In this document: positions 43,429-51,880 of the stretch, piece by piece | Position numbering within the stretch: position 1 is the first letter of the stretch | Layout: the number at the start of each line of letters is the position of its first letter | Source: Desulfocapsa sp. | GTDB taxonomy: Bacteria; Desulfobacterota; Desulfobulbia; Desulfobulbales; Desulfocapsaceae | Assembly (NCBI GenBank): GCA_024763035.1 | Contig: JANTGG010000001.1 | Location: 62,001-126,000 of the forward strand | DNA: 64,000 nt | Direction of reading: 5' to 3' | Program-made: the position numbers and the translations under genes | The notes under the pieces: generated by a model | The model's input: only the letters and a program-made list of their open reading frames with translations | What the model was told of the DNA's origin: nothing | Databases searched by the model: none

Positions 43429-43556
43429 GCCGGTACTCTTTTCAGTACCCCCTTGAGGGGTATAAGTGCCTTGGTGTCTTCTGTACCATTTTGTCATTAA
43501 ACTGAATGTGGAACTTCGTGTTTTTTATTAAAGCTTTTTAGCAGTAAGGCACTAAA
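43406..43556 (+). repeat. Intergenic repeat element, copy 5
   Basis: The core is CTAACACCGGTGAAGAACGG, TAAGCCGGTACTCTTTTCAG and TACCCCCTTGAGGGGTATAA, then GTGCC. At 43514-43556, CTTCGTGTTTTTTATTAAAG and CTTTTTAGCAGTAAGGCAC are the reverse complement of the flank in copy 1. The first bases encode the end of the PIN toxin. Confidence 0.9.
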
Positions 43557-43565
43557 GCAGATGTG

Positions 43566-46500
43566 ATGATTATGACAAACGGTCCCATTGAATCGGATGC
43601 GCTCAAGGCAAATCTTCTGGAAACAGCGGAGGAGGTTGTTATAGATCAGGAGCTGCAGTTGCTCCTCGATGTCGTAGCGCGATACAAGGGCTTGCACAAC
43701 ACCCTTTCCGGTCTGTTGTATGAGATCTGTCACCCGTACCGGAACTGGAATATACTCATTCCCCAGTTGCGCAGTTTTGTTCTGAAGAACTACAGCTATT
43801 ATATTCGTCACGAACGGGGACCCGAGACCTTTGCCCTCTTTTCCTCGATCTTTCTGCAGGCGATGCAGGATTGTGAAAAAAACTCCAAGCTGCTCTCCCG
43901 TTCCATTGAGGCACAGCTGGCGTGGGTCAGCAAGATGGTGAGTCTGTTTTCCGAGGAACAGCTCTGCCGCTATCAGGATGTTTTAAACGATTATTTCACC
44001 TCCCTTATTGAACTTGACAACGGGAAGAGTCAGGTCATGATGCATATTGTGCAGGGTATGCATCCCATGAAAAAACTTGCCACCTCTCTGCTTGGATTTG
44101 CCGACGGTGACCGGTCCTGTTTTGACTATCGTGCAGTGGCACGGCTGATGCAAGTGATCCTCAAACGAAATTACAGCTACTGGCTGCAGGAGGAGGATCC
44201 CCTGCCGTGGTTTATGGAACGTTGCGGGGTGCTGTGTGAGGATTTCCATTCGGGGAAACTCTTCAATAAAATTTCCCATGACAGCATGGCAAAAAACCTG
44301 GAGCTGGTAAAGGCGGTGGATATCGATACTTCCCCTGTCTCAGCCCTGCGTGAGATCCTGCAGCTTCCTGCCCATGTGGATATCGTGCGGTTGTACAAAG
44401 AGATCCCGACCCGCCTTGCCAGAGCGGACAGCGAAGGGGGAGAGGAGACCACCGAACAGGGAATTCCCCTCAGTCGTTTTGCGGAAAATCAGAAACTGCT
44501 CTTTCTCTTTCGTATCATGGATACCAAGGGGCTGTACCTTATCCATGAAGAGACTCTGCGGGAGATTAACCGTTCCCTGGTGCAATTGATCCGGCAGCAG
44601 ACTTTTGAAGAGATTGAAGAGTTTTTGCTGACGGCCTTCCATCTGCTGAAGGTCAATGTACGGCAGTATCCACAGACGTCTCTGCAGTGCATACAGGTGC
44701 TGGGTGGAGAGGTATTTAAACGCGGTAACAGCCGGATGGTGGAGATGTTCCTCTGGCAGGCAGTGCGTTTTGGTTTTCAGTATGCAAACGTGACAGGAGT
44801 GGATGAAGACTGGCAGCCCATCACCAACCCCGCCCATCTGACGAATATCAGGGTATGGCTGAACCTGATTATGCAGGAGCCGAAATGGTGTTCCACCCTT
44901 TTTTCTGCACTCATTATCAACATCAAACTCTCCGGAACGTGTGTGAAGGATACGGATCTGTTTCAGCGTGATATCACCAACCTGCTGAACCATCCAATCG
45001 GTCCTGTATATAACCTTGCCAAGCAGTTCACCAAGCTTATGCCGGTGTTCTTCAATGAGATTGGAGCCGAAGGTGAGCTGCGTGAGGTGTCGACGGAACT
45101 GGATGAGATCCACAAGCGCCGTGATGTGCTTATCCATTTCCTGCGCAAACAGAGTCATGTGGAGAGTTCCAATCTGATCGTTGATTTTATCCAGGCAATT
45201 TTTCTCTTCTGGATCACGAAAAAGAAGTCAATTTTAAAACCCTTTCTTCCGGAAGAGGTGTACTCGGAGGTGATGCCCAGCGGTGATTTTGTTGACGACC
45301 AGCATGTGTTGGCATGCCGCATTCAAAAGGATCTTGAGTTTCATCAGATGTCCGATCTCCTCAGCTGGTCGAAGGAAGAACGTCAGGACTATCTGCAGAA
45401 ACAGTCCGATCTGGCTCCCCACGAATTACGACGTTTTGATCTTCTGGTACAGATGTTTACACTGCTGCACCAAAAGTACAATCTTGGTTTTCAGGAATTA
45501 CGTAAAGAGCTGGAACAGGCGGCACAGGAAGGGTTTCCTGAGATGGAAAGTCTGCTGCAGAAGCTTGAAAACTGTGAAACGGCAGACTGCATCGAAGCCC
45601 TCCTGGAGACCCTGGAAGGACTGAAGGAAACGATTCTCTCCCCGGAAACATTCGAGGCACGGGAAGATATCTACTATAAACGCCATATTGCTGTGGATAT
45701 TCCCTCTGTGTACGGTAAGTACCGGGAAAAGAAGTTTGACAGTCTCAGCCTCACCTTTCGTATGGAGAACCTGACAAATATCTTCCTCGAACGTCTGCCG
45801 GGAACGGTGAATCTCTCCATTATCACCCAGGCAACCTTTTTCCGGGTTGTCAAGTGCATTAAGCTCTATCTGAGGGCATTGAGGGTGGACGGCATCAGCT
45901 CCCGCCGTCTTGACACCTATCTTTCCCTCCTCGAGAGTTCACTGGAGATCCGGCGTTTTTCCTACACCCAGTATCTCGATATTTTTCGCGGGCTCTCGGA
46001 GGGTGTGAAAGACATTATCTACTCCTATTACACCAACAGCCACCAGAACAATCTGTCCATTATTGTTCCTCAGATAGGGGAAAAAAATCTGCTCACAAAA
46101 TACCGTTTTCTGTGGAATGAAGAGGAAAAAGGAAACTCAGTGCATCAGTTGGCAGAGGCATTTCTGCGCGACCTCATCGCCTCCACCTTCGGTTTGCAGC
46201 ATCTGGATAATTTTGTTACCCGGATTATCGGCACCCTGGAAAGTCAGAAGGATGTTCTTGATGAGAAGATGCTGGATCTGCTGATGACCTACAACCCCAG
46301 AAAAACTATCTCCATGCTCCATCAGCCAAACCCTTTTACCCATGATCTCATTCATTTGGGGAACAAGGGTTTTAACCTGGTGACGCTCAGCACAGATAAA
46401 AAACCGGTGCCTCCGGCATTCATTATCACCACAGAAGTTTTTCGCTGCCGTGAAGTTGTCTACGGTTTTGAACGGGCACGGGATGATTTTATGCAGCAGA

Positions 46501-47837
46501 TCCGTACCGCTCTGACCGAAATGGAAGAGCTTACGGGGCGGGCTTTCGGGGCGACTCATAACCCCTTACTCCTTTCCATCCGCAGCGGGGCGGCAGTTTC
46601 CATGCCGGGAATGATGGCAACCATCAGTAATGTGGGAACCAATGAAGAATTGATAGAAGAAGGTGCCAGGGTGTATGGTCATTCCTATCTTGCCTGGGAT
46701 AATTATCGCCGCTTTCTGCAGTCCTGGGCCATGACTTCCGGCATGCAGCGTGAGGATTTTCAGGAGTTGATGAACAGTGCCAAGGAACGTTTTGAACTTG
46801 ATCTAAAGGGTCAGTTCTCCCCCGAACAGATGAAGGAGCTTGCCCTTGAGTACCAGAAGGTGATTCGCAGCAAGGGGTTGGGGATACCTGAAGATCCCTG
46901 GCTGCAGCTGGTTTCTGCGGTGGAGATGGTTTTTGACTCCTGGGAGACCCAGAAGGCCTCGGAATATCGAAATATTATGGATGTTTCAGATTCCTGGGGA
47001 ACAGCTGTTATCGTGCAGGCGATGGTGTACGGCAACAGAAATCAGTCCTCAGGTTCTGGTGTGCTGTTCACTGCACATCCCTACCGGAAAGTGCAGCGGG
47101 TTGCATTGTGGGGGGATTATGCTTACGGTGATCAGGGAGAAGATATCGTCTCCGGGCTGGTCACCAGTTATCCAATTTCTGTGGAACAGGCGGAACTTGA
47201 TGGGCGAGAGATAAGTAAGACCCTGGAAATCCGTTTCCCTGATATCTATCAGGAGCTGCTCTCCATCTCCCGGAATCTTGTATATGAAAACCTCTGGAAT
47301 CCCCAGGAGATTGAATTCACCTTCGAAGGAGATCGGGCAGAGGATTTGTATCTGCTGCAGACCCGTGATATGATAACAATTAAGAAGCGTGAGCGCTTCA
47401 ACGTCTTTATTGAGACGGATGATCTGCACAGGGCTGTGCTTGGCAGAGGGATCGGCGTGTCCGGTTCTGCCCTCTCCGGGCGTGCAGTCTTTACAGAAGA
47501 AAATATCAGGGAACTGCGGGAGACCATGCCTGGGGAAATGCTGATTCTTATTCGTCAGGATACCGTTCCCGAGGATATCAAGGTGATCGATATGGCAGAT
47601 GGACTACTGACTTCCAGGGGGGGACAGACATCACATGCCTCGGTGGTTGCGGTTCGTCTGGAAAAAACATGTATTGTCGGCTGTAAACATCTACAGGTGT
47701 ATGAGACCAAACAGTACTGTGAGATTGGTGATACCAGAATTGATTTCGGCGATGCTGTCTCCATTGACGGACGCAGTGGTCAGCTGTTTATAGGAACGCA
47801 CAAAACACGGGAGGAGATGCACATCTTACCCATTTGA
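43566..47837 (+). CDS. PPDK/PEP-synthase-related protein with large novel N-terminal region (1423 aa)
   Basis: Residues about 925-1250 resemble the ATP-grasp nucleotide-binding domain of pyruvate phosphate dikinase (LGNKGFNLVTLS, LLSIRSGAAVSMPGMMATISNVG, LFTAHPYRK). Residues about 1300-1400 form the swivelling phospho-histidine domain, with His in GGQTSHASVVA. The C-terminal PEP-binding TIM barrel is absent. The first roughly 900 residues are helical and not recognised. Possible roles are phosphotransfer to another protein or a small molecule. The start is uncertain between a GTG at 43563 and ATGs at 43566 and 43572; it lies right after a repeat. Confidence 0.8.
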   Translation: MIMTNGPIESDALKANLLETAEEVVIDQELQLLLDVVARYKGLHNTLSGLLYEICHPYRNWNILIPQLRSFVLKNYSYYIRHERGPETFALFSSIFLQAMQDCEKNSKLLSRSIEAQLAWVSKMVSLFSEEQLCRYQDVLNDYFTSLIELDNGKSQVMMHIVQGMHPMKKLATSLLGFADGDRSCFDYRAVARLMQVILKRNYSYWLQEEDPLPWFMERCGVLCEDFHSGKLFNKISHDSMAKNLELVKAVDIDTSPVSALREILQLPAHVDIVRLYKEIPTRLARADSEGGEETTEQGIPLSRFAENQKLLFLFRIMDTKGLYLIHEETLREINRSLVQLIRQQTFEEIEEFLLTAFHLLKVNVRQYPQTSLQCIQVLGGEVFKRGNSRMVEMFLWQAVRFGFQYANVTGVDEDWQPITNPAHLTNIRVWLNLIMQEPKWCSTLFSALIINIKLSGTCVKDTDLFQRDITNLLNHPIGPVYNLAKQFTKLMPVFFNEIGAEGELREVSTELDEIHKRRDVLIHFLRKQSHVESSNLIVDFIQAIFLFWITKKKSILKPFLPEEVYSEVMPSGDFVDDQHVLACRIQKDLEFHQMSDLLSWSKEERQDYLQKQSDLAPHELRRFDLLVQMFTLLHQKYNLGFQELRKELEQAAQEGFPEMESLLQKLENCETADCIEALLETLEGLKETILSPETFEAREDIYYKRHIAVDIPSVYGKYREKKFDSLSLTFRMENLTNIFLERLPGTVNLSIITQATFFRVVKCIKLYLRALRVDGISSRRLDTYLSLLESSLEIRRFSYTQYLDIFRGLSEGVKDIIYSYYTNSHQNNLSIIVPQIGEKNLLTKYRFLWNEEEKGNSVHQLAEAFLRDLIASTFGLQHLDNFVTRIIGTLESQKDVLDEKMLDLLMTYNPRKTISMLHQPNPFTHDLIHLGNKGFNLVTLSTDKKPVPPAFIITTEVFRCREVVYGFERARDDFMQQIRTALTEMEELTGRAFGATHNPLLLSIRSGAAVSMPGMMATISNVGTNEELIEEGARVYGHSYLAWDNYRRFLQSWAMTSGMQREDFQELMNSAKERFELDLKGQFSPEQMKELALEYQKVIRSKGLGIPEDPWLQLVSAVEMVFDSWETQKASEYRNIMDVSDSWGTAVIVQAMVYGNRNQSSGSGVLFTAHPYRKVQRVALWGDYAYGDQGEDIVSGLVTSYPISVEQAELDGREISKTLEIRFPDIYQELLSISRNLVYENLWNPQEIEFTFEGDRAEDLYLLQTRDMITIKKRERFNVFIETDDLHRAVLGRGIGVSGSALSGRAVFTEENIRELRETMPGEMLILIRQDTVPEDIKVIDMADGLLTSRGGQTSHASVVAVRLEKTCIVGCKHLQVYETKQYCEIGDTRIDFGDAVSIDGRSGQLFIGTHKTREEMHILPI

Positions 47838-47896
47838 TGGTGTTGAGGCGAGTCTTCCCGGGAAACGCAGGGTTTTATAATGAATGGAGAACAATT

Positions 47897-48115
47897 ATGG
47901 CAAAGAAAAAATTGTTAAAAGGTTCCCCCCTGGCAGCCTATGCCAGGAAAAAAGCGGCGGGACTGGGAATGGACGGCAGGGGAATGAAACTGGTGGATCT
48001 TGTCTGGATGATTCAGGAAAAAGAAGGAAATACCCGTTGTTTTAAGAAAGAAAAAGAATGTGCCCAGTTTAGCTGCTGCTGGCAACTGTCCTGCGGCGCA
48101 AAGATGAAGAAATAA
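47897..48115 (+). CDS. Small Cys-rich protein (72 aa)
   Basis: The basic N-terminus is followed by KLVDLVWMIQEKEGNTRCF and a cysteine set at 48, 55, 60, 61 and 66. I recall similar small proteins with an IQ..EGN...C...C...CCW motif from Desulfobacterota, of unknown role. The Cys pattern suggests metal binding. GGAG precedes the ATG. It starts 59 bases after the PPDK-like gene. Confidence 0.7.
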   Translation: MAKKKLLKGSPLAAYARKKAAGLGMDGRGMKLVDLVWMIQEKEGNTRCFKKEKECAQFSCCWQLSCGAKMKK

Positions 48116-48171
48116 CAGTCGCCGGGTATTTGCATACTGCACGTGGCTGCAGATATCCGGCAACTGCCAGC

Positions 48172-48390
48172 CTATACCCTGTTTTCAGGCACTCCCAACA
48201 CCTTTAGAATAAGTGCCAGTGGACAGAATTTTGTAAAGCCGTACTGGAAAAGATTGATTCCCACAAAGGCAGTAAAAAAGAGCCAGTATTTATGGACAAA
48301 TAAGGGGTTGCTGCCGCAGTCAACTCCCAGTGCCATGCTGAGCAAAATAAAGAATCCGGCAAGTGTGTGAACCCAGTCTGTTATTATCAT
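48172..48390 (-). CDS. DUF2892 small membrane protein, YgaP-TM-like (72 aa)
   Basis: The product has two predicted membrane helices (about 8-22 and 34-52) and the conserved [17 protein letters not shown] end, with a Cys-Pro. It resembles the C-terminal membrane part of the rhodanese YgaP, without the rhodanese domain. It lies downstream of the arsR gene on the same strand. Confidence 0.8.
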   Translation of the reverse strand: MIITDWVHTLAGFFILLSMALGVDCGSNPLFVHKYWLFFTAFVGINLFQYGFTKFCPLALILKVLGVPENRV

Positions 48391-48460
48391 TAATATGATC
48401 CTCCTACAATAGAGCTGTTTACAGCTATAATACCCTCAGGTTTCGTTGTATCAGCAGAAA

Positions 48461-48565
48461 CCGCATACCGCACACCGCATACCGCATACCGCATACCGCA
48501 TACCGCATACCGCACACCGCATACCGCACACCGCATACCGCACACCGCATACCGCACACCGCATA
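48461..48565. repeat. Heptamer array, 15 units
   Basis: Fifteen perfect-length units alternate between CCGCATA and CCGCACA in the order A-C-A-A-A-A-A-C-A-C-A-C-A-C-A (A for CCGCATA, C for CCGCACA). It sits between arsR (stop at 48575) and the DUF2892 gene (start at 48390). Its translation as a repeated VCGVRYA-like protein is not a real gene. Confidence 0.95.
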
Positions 48566-48574
48566 CCCAAAACC

Positions 48575-48862
48575 TCAAACATCCGGACAGAACAATACCT
48601 GCATGGTCTGCATCAGTTGAACAATTCGTGGGTCGGCAATGCGGTTGTAGATAAAGTTTGCATCTTTGCGATAATCGATTATCCCTTGACTTCTCAGTAT
48701 GTTTAAGTGTTGAGAAACATTGGCATTTGTTGTTTTTACCTGTTCCCGTATATCACCAACGGACATCTCGGAGTCCTGCAGCAGGCAGAGGATCTTCAAA
48801 CGAATGGGGTGGGACATGGATTTAAGGAGCTTGGACATTGCGTCTATCTGATCATCGTGCAT
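48575..48862 (-). CDS. ArsR-family repressor with BigR/SqrR-type cysteine spacing (95 aa)
   Basis: A winged helix (MSHPIRLKILCLLQDSEMSVGDI, NANVSQHLNILRSQGIIDYR) carries no ELCVCDL metal site. Instead it has Cys26 and a C-terminal Cys92 in FCP, 66 residues apart. This is the spacing of the persulfide sensors SqrR and BigR. The DUF2892 gene downstream parallels E. coli ygaV-ygaP, so a sulfide/polysulfide-responsive repressor is likely. Confidence 0.85.
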   Translation of the reverse strand: MHDDQIDAMSKLLKSMSHPIRLKILCLLQDSEMSVGDIREQVKTTNANVSQHLNILRSQGIIDYRKDANFIYNRIADPRIVQLMQTMQVLFCPDV

Positions 48863-48886
48863 GGTGCTGTTCCTGAAAGGGTTAAA

Positions 48887-49366
48887 TTAATGAACTGGAG
48901 TATTCAACAGTTCTTTTTTTGGAAAAAGAAAAAAGTAGAGCAGCCCGGAAAGTACCGCCATGCTCAAATACATGTACATATCCGGGGTAATTCTGTTTTC
49001 CTGCCGAAAGAGGGCAAGGATTGAAAGCAGGGGCAGCAGCTGGTAGGCGAGCCGGTGGCTGAGCAGCAGTTCCCGGATAATGTACACATGAATAATGGGT
49101 CCGACACAACCGAGTACCAGTGAGACGGCCGAATTATTATGGAGATAAATAAAAAGTCCCTGTTTTATGGTTAACAGTGTCAGCAGAACAACCAGAAACA
49201 GGGTGACAATAAATGTGTTCTTTTTACGTCCGTACAGCGGCAGATTGTTCAGCAGGTTTGTCAGCTCAATACTGTTCGCCTCAGTGGCAAGAGTTTTGTA
49301 AATTCTTTTTTTGCTCTGCTGTTTTTTTAGTAGAGCCTTTATTTCTTTTTCAAGAGTTTGCCGCAT
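48887..49366 (-). CDS. Hypothetical integral membrane protein (159 aa)
   Basis: A basic, helical N-terminus (about 1-47) precedes four hydrophobic segments (FIVTLFLVVLLTLLTI, SAVSLVLGCVGPIIHVYII, AYQLLPLLSILALF, MYMYLSMAVLSGLLYFFLF). No family is recognised. It lies 25 bases upstream of arsR on the same strand. Confidence 0.6.
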   Translation of the reverse strand: MRQTLEKEIKALLKKQQSKKRIYKTLATEANSIELTNLLNNLPLYGRKKNTFIVTLFLVVLLTLLTIKQGLFIYLHNNSAVSLVLGCVGPIIHVYIIRELLLSHRLAYQLLPLLSILALFRQENRITPDMYMYLSMAVLSGLLYFFLFPKKELLNTPVH

Positions 49367-49603
49367 TTTGTAAATGATGTCGCCAGGGAAGCCCCGTTTT
49401 CCGTATAATATTTAGTCGTAAAATTTCAATATGTTAAAAAAAATAAGCGTATGAATACCTGTTTTCAGGGAGAAAGAAAAGAAAAAAAAGAAATTCTAAC
49501 ATAACTAAAACTGATATCAGGTTCAACTTTATTGATTTGACAGAATCCCCGTAAAAGGGAATATGGTAGTGCCTTTTAAAGTAGTATATTCCGTAATTCT
49601 GTG

Positions 49604-49676
49604 TGACAGAAAAAGATACCTGAACCCATCAGATGGTGTTCAGTCAGCAATAATACTGATACGTACTTTTCTGTCA
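49604..49676 (+). promoter_or_regulatory. Structured leader upstream of acs
   Basis: TGACAGAAAA (49604-49613) pairs with TTTTCTGTCA (49667-49676). Inside lies a second hairpin, CTGAAC-CCAT against ATGG-t-GTTCAG (49620-49643). A TTGACA hexamer at 49537 lies upstream without a good -10. It may be a cis-regulatory RNA element or an operator. No gene is seen from 49367 to 49711. Confidence 0.45.
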
Positions 49677-49711
49677 TTTTTAGAAAATCGATTAAATAAT
49701 GGAGATGTTGT

Positions 49712-51700
49712 ATGAGTTCAAGTGAAGATAAAATTGAAAGCCTGTTAAGTGAAGGTCGAATTTTTGAGCCTCCCGTTGCCGGACGGGACACTGCAGCCAT
49801 AGGCAGTATGGACGCTTACAAGGCGGCTTATAAAAAATCCATGGATGATCCGGAAGGTTATTGGGCAGAGCGTGCCGAAGAGCTGGTAACCTGGGACAGG
49901 AAATGGGACAGCGTCCTTGAAGCCGATTTCGATAAGCCTGAGTTCAGCTGGTTCAAGGGAGGCAAGATGAATGTCTCCTACAACTGCCTGGATCGTCATC
50001 TGACAGATGGTCGCCGTAACAAGGCTGCTCTCATCTGGCAGGGTGAGCCAGAGGACGATGTGAAGGTGTACACCTATCAGATGCTGCACACAGAAGTGTG
50101 TCGTTTTGCCAATGTCTTGAAGAAAAAGGGCGTGAAAAAGGGTGATCGTGTCTCCATTTATCTTCCCATGATTCCCGAATTGTCCATTGCCCTTCTTGCC
50201 TGTGCCCGAATTGGTGCCATGCATTCCGTTGTTTTTGCAGGATTTTCATCTGTTGCCCTGCAGAGCCGTATTCAGGATTGTGAGGCCAAGGTTCTTGTCA
50301 CCGCTGATGCCGTTATTCGTGCAGGAAAAACCATCCCTTTAAAACCAAACGCCGACGAAGCTCTCAGTGAATGCGACACCGTGGAAAACTGTATTGTGGT
50401 AAAGCGCGGCGGCAATGATGTTTCCATGACCGATGGCCGTGATACCTGGTGGCACGATGAAGTAACTGCCGAAGGAATTGCCTCAACCTGCGAGCCGGAG
50501 TCCATGGACGCTGAGGATATTCTTTTTATTCTGTATACTTCCGGTTCCACCGGGAAGCCGAAAGGCGTGGTGCACACCACTGCCGGCTATCTCACCTATG
50601 CCATGCATACCTGCCAGTATGTCTTTGATATGAAAGACGATGATGTGTACTGGTGTACAGCCGATATCGGCTGGGTAACCGGTCATTCTTACATCCTTTA
50701 TGGTCCACTGGGACTGGGAGCAACCTCTATCATGTTTGAGGGTGTTCCAACCTATCCGGGACCGGATCGTTTCTGGAAGATTGTGGAAAAATTCCAGGTA
50801 AACACCTTTTATACCGCGCCCACCGTTATCCGTGCTCTTATGCGTGACGGTGATGGTCCCACCCAGCGTTACGATCTTTCAAGTCTCCGTATTCTCGGGT
50901 CTGTGGGTGAGCCTATCAATCCAGAAGCATGGATGTGGTATCATGTCAATATCGGCAAGGAGAAACTGCCCATCGTTGATACCTGGTGGCAGACAGAAAC
51001 CGGTGGTATCATGATTGCCCCGCTACCCTACGCCACACCGTTGAAGCCAGGCTCTGCAACCTATCCGCTGCCCGGTATTGATGCAGTTATCTATAACGAA
51101 GAGGGTGAAGAGGCCAGCCCGAATGAGGGAGGCCATCTTGTTATCCGTAAACCTTGGCCCGGTATGCTTCGCGGGGTATTTGGCGATCCTGCACGATACA
51201 AGAAGGCGTACTTCAGTCGTTACGCGAATACCTACGATCCCGAAGATGGTGCCCGTGTGGATGATGACGGGTATTTCTGGATCATGGGACGTCTTGATGA
51301 CGTGGTGAATGTTTCCGGACATCGTCTGGGAACGGCTGAGATCGAATCTGCCCTTGTCTCCTATCCGCAGATTGCAGAGGCCGCCGTTGTCGGTATGCCT
51401 CACAAGATCAAGGGGCAGGCTGTCTATGCCTTTGTTACGCCCAATACCGGAGTTGAGCAGACACCCGAACTCCTTGCCGAGTTGCGTGTTCATGTTCGTA
51501 AAGAGATCGGACCCATTGCCACTCCGGATGCCATCCAGTATGCTCCCGGTCTTCCTAAAACCAGAAGCGGAAAGATCATGCGCCGTGTTCTTCGTAAGAT
51601 TGCCGCCAATGATTTCGAGAACTTCGGGGATACGTCAACCCTTGCAGATCCTTCTGTTGTTGATGATCTTATCAATGGCAAAAAAGCTCTGGATAAATAA
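49712..51700 (+). CDS. acs: Acetyl-CoA synthetase, AMP-forming (662 aa)
   Basis: Acs activates acetate to acetyl-CoA via acetyl-AMP. It contains YTSGSTGKPKGVVHTT, TWWQTETGG, GRLDDVVNVSGHRLGTAEIE and the acetylatable Lys in PKTRSGKIMRR. GGAG precedes the ATG. A terminator follows, then genes for acetate-type transport, so the region is an acetate assimilation module. Confidence 0.97.
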   Translation: MSSSEDKIESLLSEGRIFEPPVAGRDTAAIGSMDAYKAAYKKSMDDPEGYWAERAEELVTWDRKWDSVLEADFDKPEFSWFKGGKMNVSYNCLDRHLTDGRRNKAALIWQGEPEDDVKVYTYQMLHTEVCRFANVLKKKGVKKGDRVSIYLPMIPELSIALLACARIGAMHSVVFAGFSSVALQSRIQDCEAKVLVTADAVIRAGKTIPLKPNADEALSECDTVENCIVVKRGGNDVSMTDGRDTWWHDEVTAEGIASTCEPESMDAEDILFILYTSGSTGKPKGVVHTTAGYLTYAMHTCQYVFDMKDDDVYWCTADIGWVTGHSYILYGPLGLGATSIMFEGVPTYPGPDRFWKIVEKFQVNTFYTAPTVIRALMRDGDGPTQRYDLSSLRILGSVGEPINPEAWMWYHVNIGKEKLPIVDTWWQTETGGIMIAPLPYATPLKPGSATYPLPGIDAVIYNEEGEEASPNEGGHLVIRKPWPGMLRGVFGDPARYKKAYFSRYANTYDPEDGARVDDDGYFWIMGRLDDVVNVSGHRLGTAEIESALVSYPQIAEAAVVGMPHKIKGQAVYAFVTPNTGVEQTPELLAELRVHVRKEIGPIATPDAIQYAPGLPKTRSGKIMRRVLRKIAANDFENFGDTSTLADPSVVDDLINGKKALDK

Positions 51701-51781
51701 GCAGGAAATGTTCCCCATGAAGGAAAGTACAGTTCCTCTGATACCGTTTTATTATTTGTGGAGAACTGTATTGTAGTGCGA

Positions 51782-51819
51782 AAAGCGGGATTTTCTGTTG
51801 CAGGAAATCCCGCTTTTTC
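51782..51819 (+). terminator. Terminator after acs
   Basis: AAAAGCGGGATTTTC pairs with GGAAATCCCGCTTTTT over a TGTTGCA loop. It partly separates acs from the downstream transport genes. Confidence 0.88.
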
Positions 51820-51880
51820 AGTTATTGAGATCCGTTTGTGTGCTGTCAGCAGGTACTGAACGTGAAGCCAGGATACCCGT

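Noticed and set aside
44340..45158. Open frame of 272 codons on the minus strand
   Set aside because: Antisense shadow within the 1423-residue PPDK-related gene.
48461..48565. CRISPR array
   Set aside because: Units are 7 bases with no spacers and no cas genes are nearby.
48390..48578. Repetitive protein (VCGVRYA-like units) on the minus strand
   Set aside because: It is the translation of the heptamer array; period 7 gives a 21-base, 7-residue cycle without any gene signal.
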